Positions 41,941 to 42,649 of a DNA stretch of 42,649 nt are shown here, piece by piece; positions within the stretch are counted from its first letter, which is position 1, and every line of letters begins with the position of its first letter. Location of the stretch: the NCBI GenBank assembly GCA_012520995.1, contig JAAYNI010000046.1, positions 1-42,649 on the forward strand. The letters run 5' to 3'. The notes under the pieces were generated by a model. That model worked only from the letters and a program-made list of their open reading frames with translations. It had not been told where the DNA came from and searched no databases. This DNA comes from Candidatus Rifleibacteriota bacterium (GTDB lineage Bacteria; Muiribacteriota; Ozemobacteria; Ozemobacterales; Ozemobacteraceae). The position numbers and the translations under genes were made by a program.

Positions 41941-41948
41941 AATAGCGC

Positions 41949-41978
41949 TTTACAATTGTTAAACATCCGTACTATATA
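41949..41978 (+). promoter_or_regulatory. Possible promoter before fliF
   Basis: TTTACA (41949-41954) and TATATA (41973-41978) are 18 nt apart in the 110-bp fliE-fliF gap. The gap is long for an operon, so an internal promoter is plausible. Confidence 0.3.
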
Positions 41979-42050
41979 ACTTATATCAAACCAATTAAAA
42001 AATTCCGTGCATGAATATTATTTTCTTGCCGGAAAGCAGGAATACGGATT

Positions 42051-42649
42051 GTGACAGAGTTTTTCAAACAATTATGGCTTCCTATCTCTAAGTTGTCCCG
42101 TGCACAACAATTTATTCTTCTTGCCACCTTTGCCGCTGTGATTTTATTTATCACAACCGCGATAATCTGGGGAGGCAAAACAGAGTATATTCCTCTCTTT
42201 GAGGAAGAACTCAAAGCTGAGGAAGCGGCAGCGATAAACTCTAAGCTCGCCGAATTAGGTTTAAATTACAAACTCGGCAGCAAGCCAGGCGAGTTTCTTG
42301 TGCCATTGGCTGATAAATCCTACATACTATTGCAGCTTACGGAACACAAGGTTATGCCCCAAGCAAAGCCTGGCTGGACAAAGCTTATAGACCAACGTTC
42401 TATTTTTTCAGGAACTACGAAGCAGGAGTTTGAACTCAACTATATACGCGGCTTGCAAGTAGAACTGGAAACAGCCTTGGAAAAAATGGCTCCTATTAAA
42501 AAGGCCAACGTAAACATTGTCGTCCCTCAAAAACATGTTTTTCAAGAAGATCAGAGAGAGCCTACCGCTAGCGTTCTTTTACACTTTAAACCTGGACAAA
42601 CACTTAATCAAGAGCAGATTAAAGGTATCAGAGGTTGGCTTTGCAGAGC
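42051..42649 (+). CDS. fliF: Flagellar MS-ring protein FliF (N-terminal part)
   Basis: The frame opens with GTG at 42051 and runs to the end of the window without a stop (about 199 codons, so the gene is cut by the window edge). It begins VTEFFKQLWLPISKLSRAQQ. One membrane helix (FILLATFAAVILFITTAIIW) follows, then the MS-ring's ring-building region: YIPLFEEELKAEEAAAINSK, GTTKQEFELNYIRGLQVELE and KKANVNIVVPQKHVFQED. FliF normally has about 550 residues and forms the MS-ring in the inner membrane. CAGGA lies about 9 nt upstream of the GTG. Confidence 0.95.
   Translation, partial: MTEFFKQLWLPISKLSRAQQFILLATFAAVILFITTAIIWGGKTEYIPLFEEELKAEEAAAINSKLAELGLNYKLGSKPGEFLVPLADKSYILLQLTEHKVMPQAKPGWTKLIDQRSIFSGTTKQEFELNYIRGLQVELETALEKMAPIKKANVNIVVPQKHVFQEDQREPTASVLLHFKPGQTLNQEQIKGIRGWLCR

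Overview
The window looks like a chromosomal segment of an AT-rich, flagellated, diderm bacterium. An outer membrane is implied by a TamB-type assembly protein (22375-26784), by FlgI, the P-ring protein (26913-27998), and by several secreted proteins. Gene order and content match no textbook group I can name with confidence. The mix of pseudopilin clusters, Rho next to FlgI/FlgJ and an alpha2-type glycyl-tRNA synthetase would fit a deep-branching lineage such as Candidatus Riflebacteria, but that is a guess. I see no tRNA, rRNA, CRISPR array, phage gene or transposase.

Layout. 1-2.9 kb: a repeat-bearing spacer, a cold-shock protein and lysS. 3-13.2 kb (minus strand): a probable operon with two giant tandem-duplicated PilX/GspK-like proteins, an ECF sigma factor, its zinc-finger anti-sigma, two small pseudopilins, a LysM protein and a secreted HExxH metalloprotease. 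13.3 kb: a divergent lipoprotein. 14.2-26.8 kb (minus): tamB, a degenerate GlyRS beta-like gene, lon, engB, a helical secreted protein and a beta-propeller protein, closely packed and probably co-transcribed. 26.9-29.8 kb (plus): flgI, a muramidase-less flgJ and rho. 29.8-30.6 kb: an RNA- and structure-rich spacer. 30.6-38 kb: a lone pseudopilin, paired galT paralogues behind a small unknown gene, a frameshifted membrane gene, a dual-specificity-type phosphatase, yhbY, a beta-class DNA methyltransferase and glyS of the alpha2 type. 38.4-42.6 kb (plus): a membrane coiled-coil protein, a XerC/D recombinase, a repeat-rich spacer, then flgB-flgC-fliE-fliF (fliF runs off the end).

The most notable items are these. 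(1) A highly diverged orphan homologue of the GlyRS beta subunit sits between tamB and lon, although the window also encodes a complete alpha2 GlyRS. (2) A textbook sigma-54 site drives an apparent ~80-nt small RNA behind rho. (3) A composite dispersed intergenic repeat has a ~90-bp module with CTAGTGC/GCACTAG ends, degenerate heptad tracts with G-quadruplex potential, and a ~100-bp body; copies recur in most long spacers. (4) Matching sigma-28-like promoters lie 32-34 nt before flgB and flgI. (5) A sigma/anti-sigma-linked pseudopilin system carries a tandem duplication whose scar, including the first codons of the neighbouring lipoprotein gene, is still readable.

All assignments rest on reading the sequence; no searches were run. 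Identity statements are by eye.
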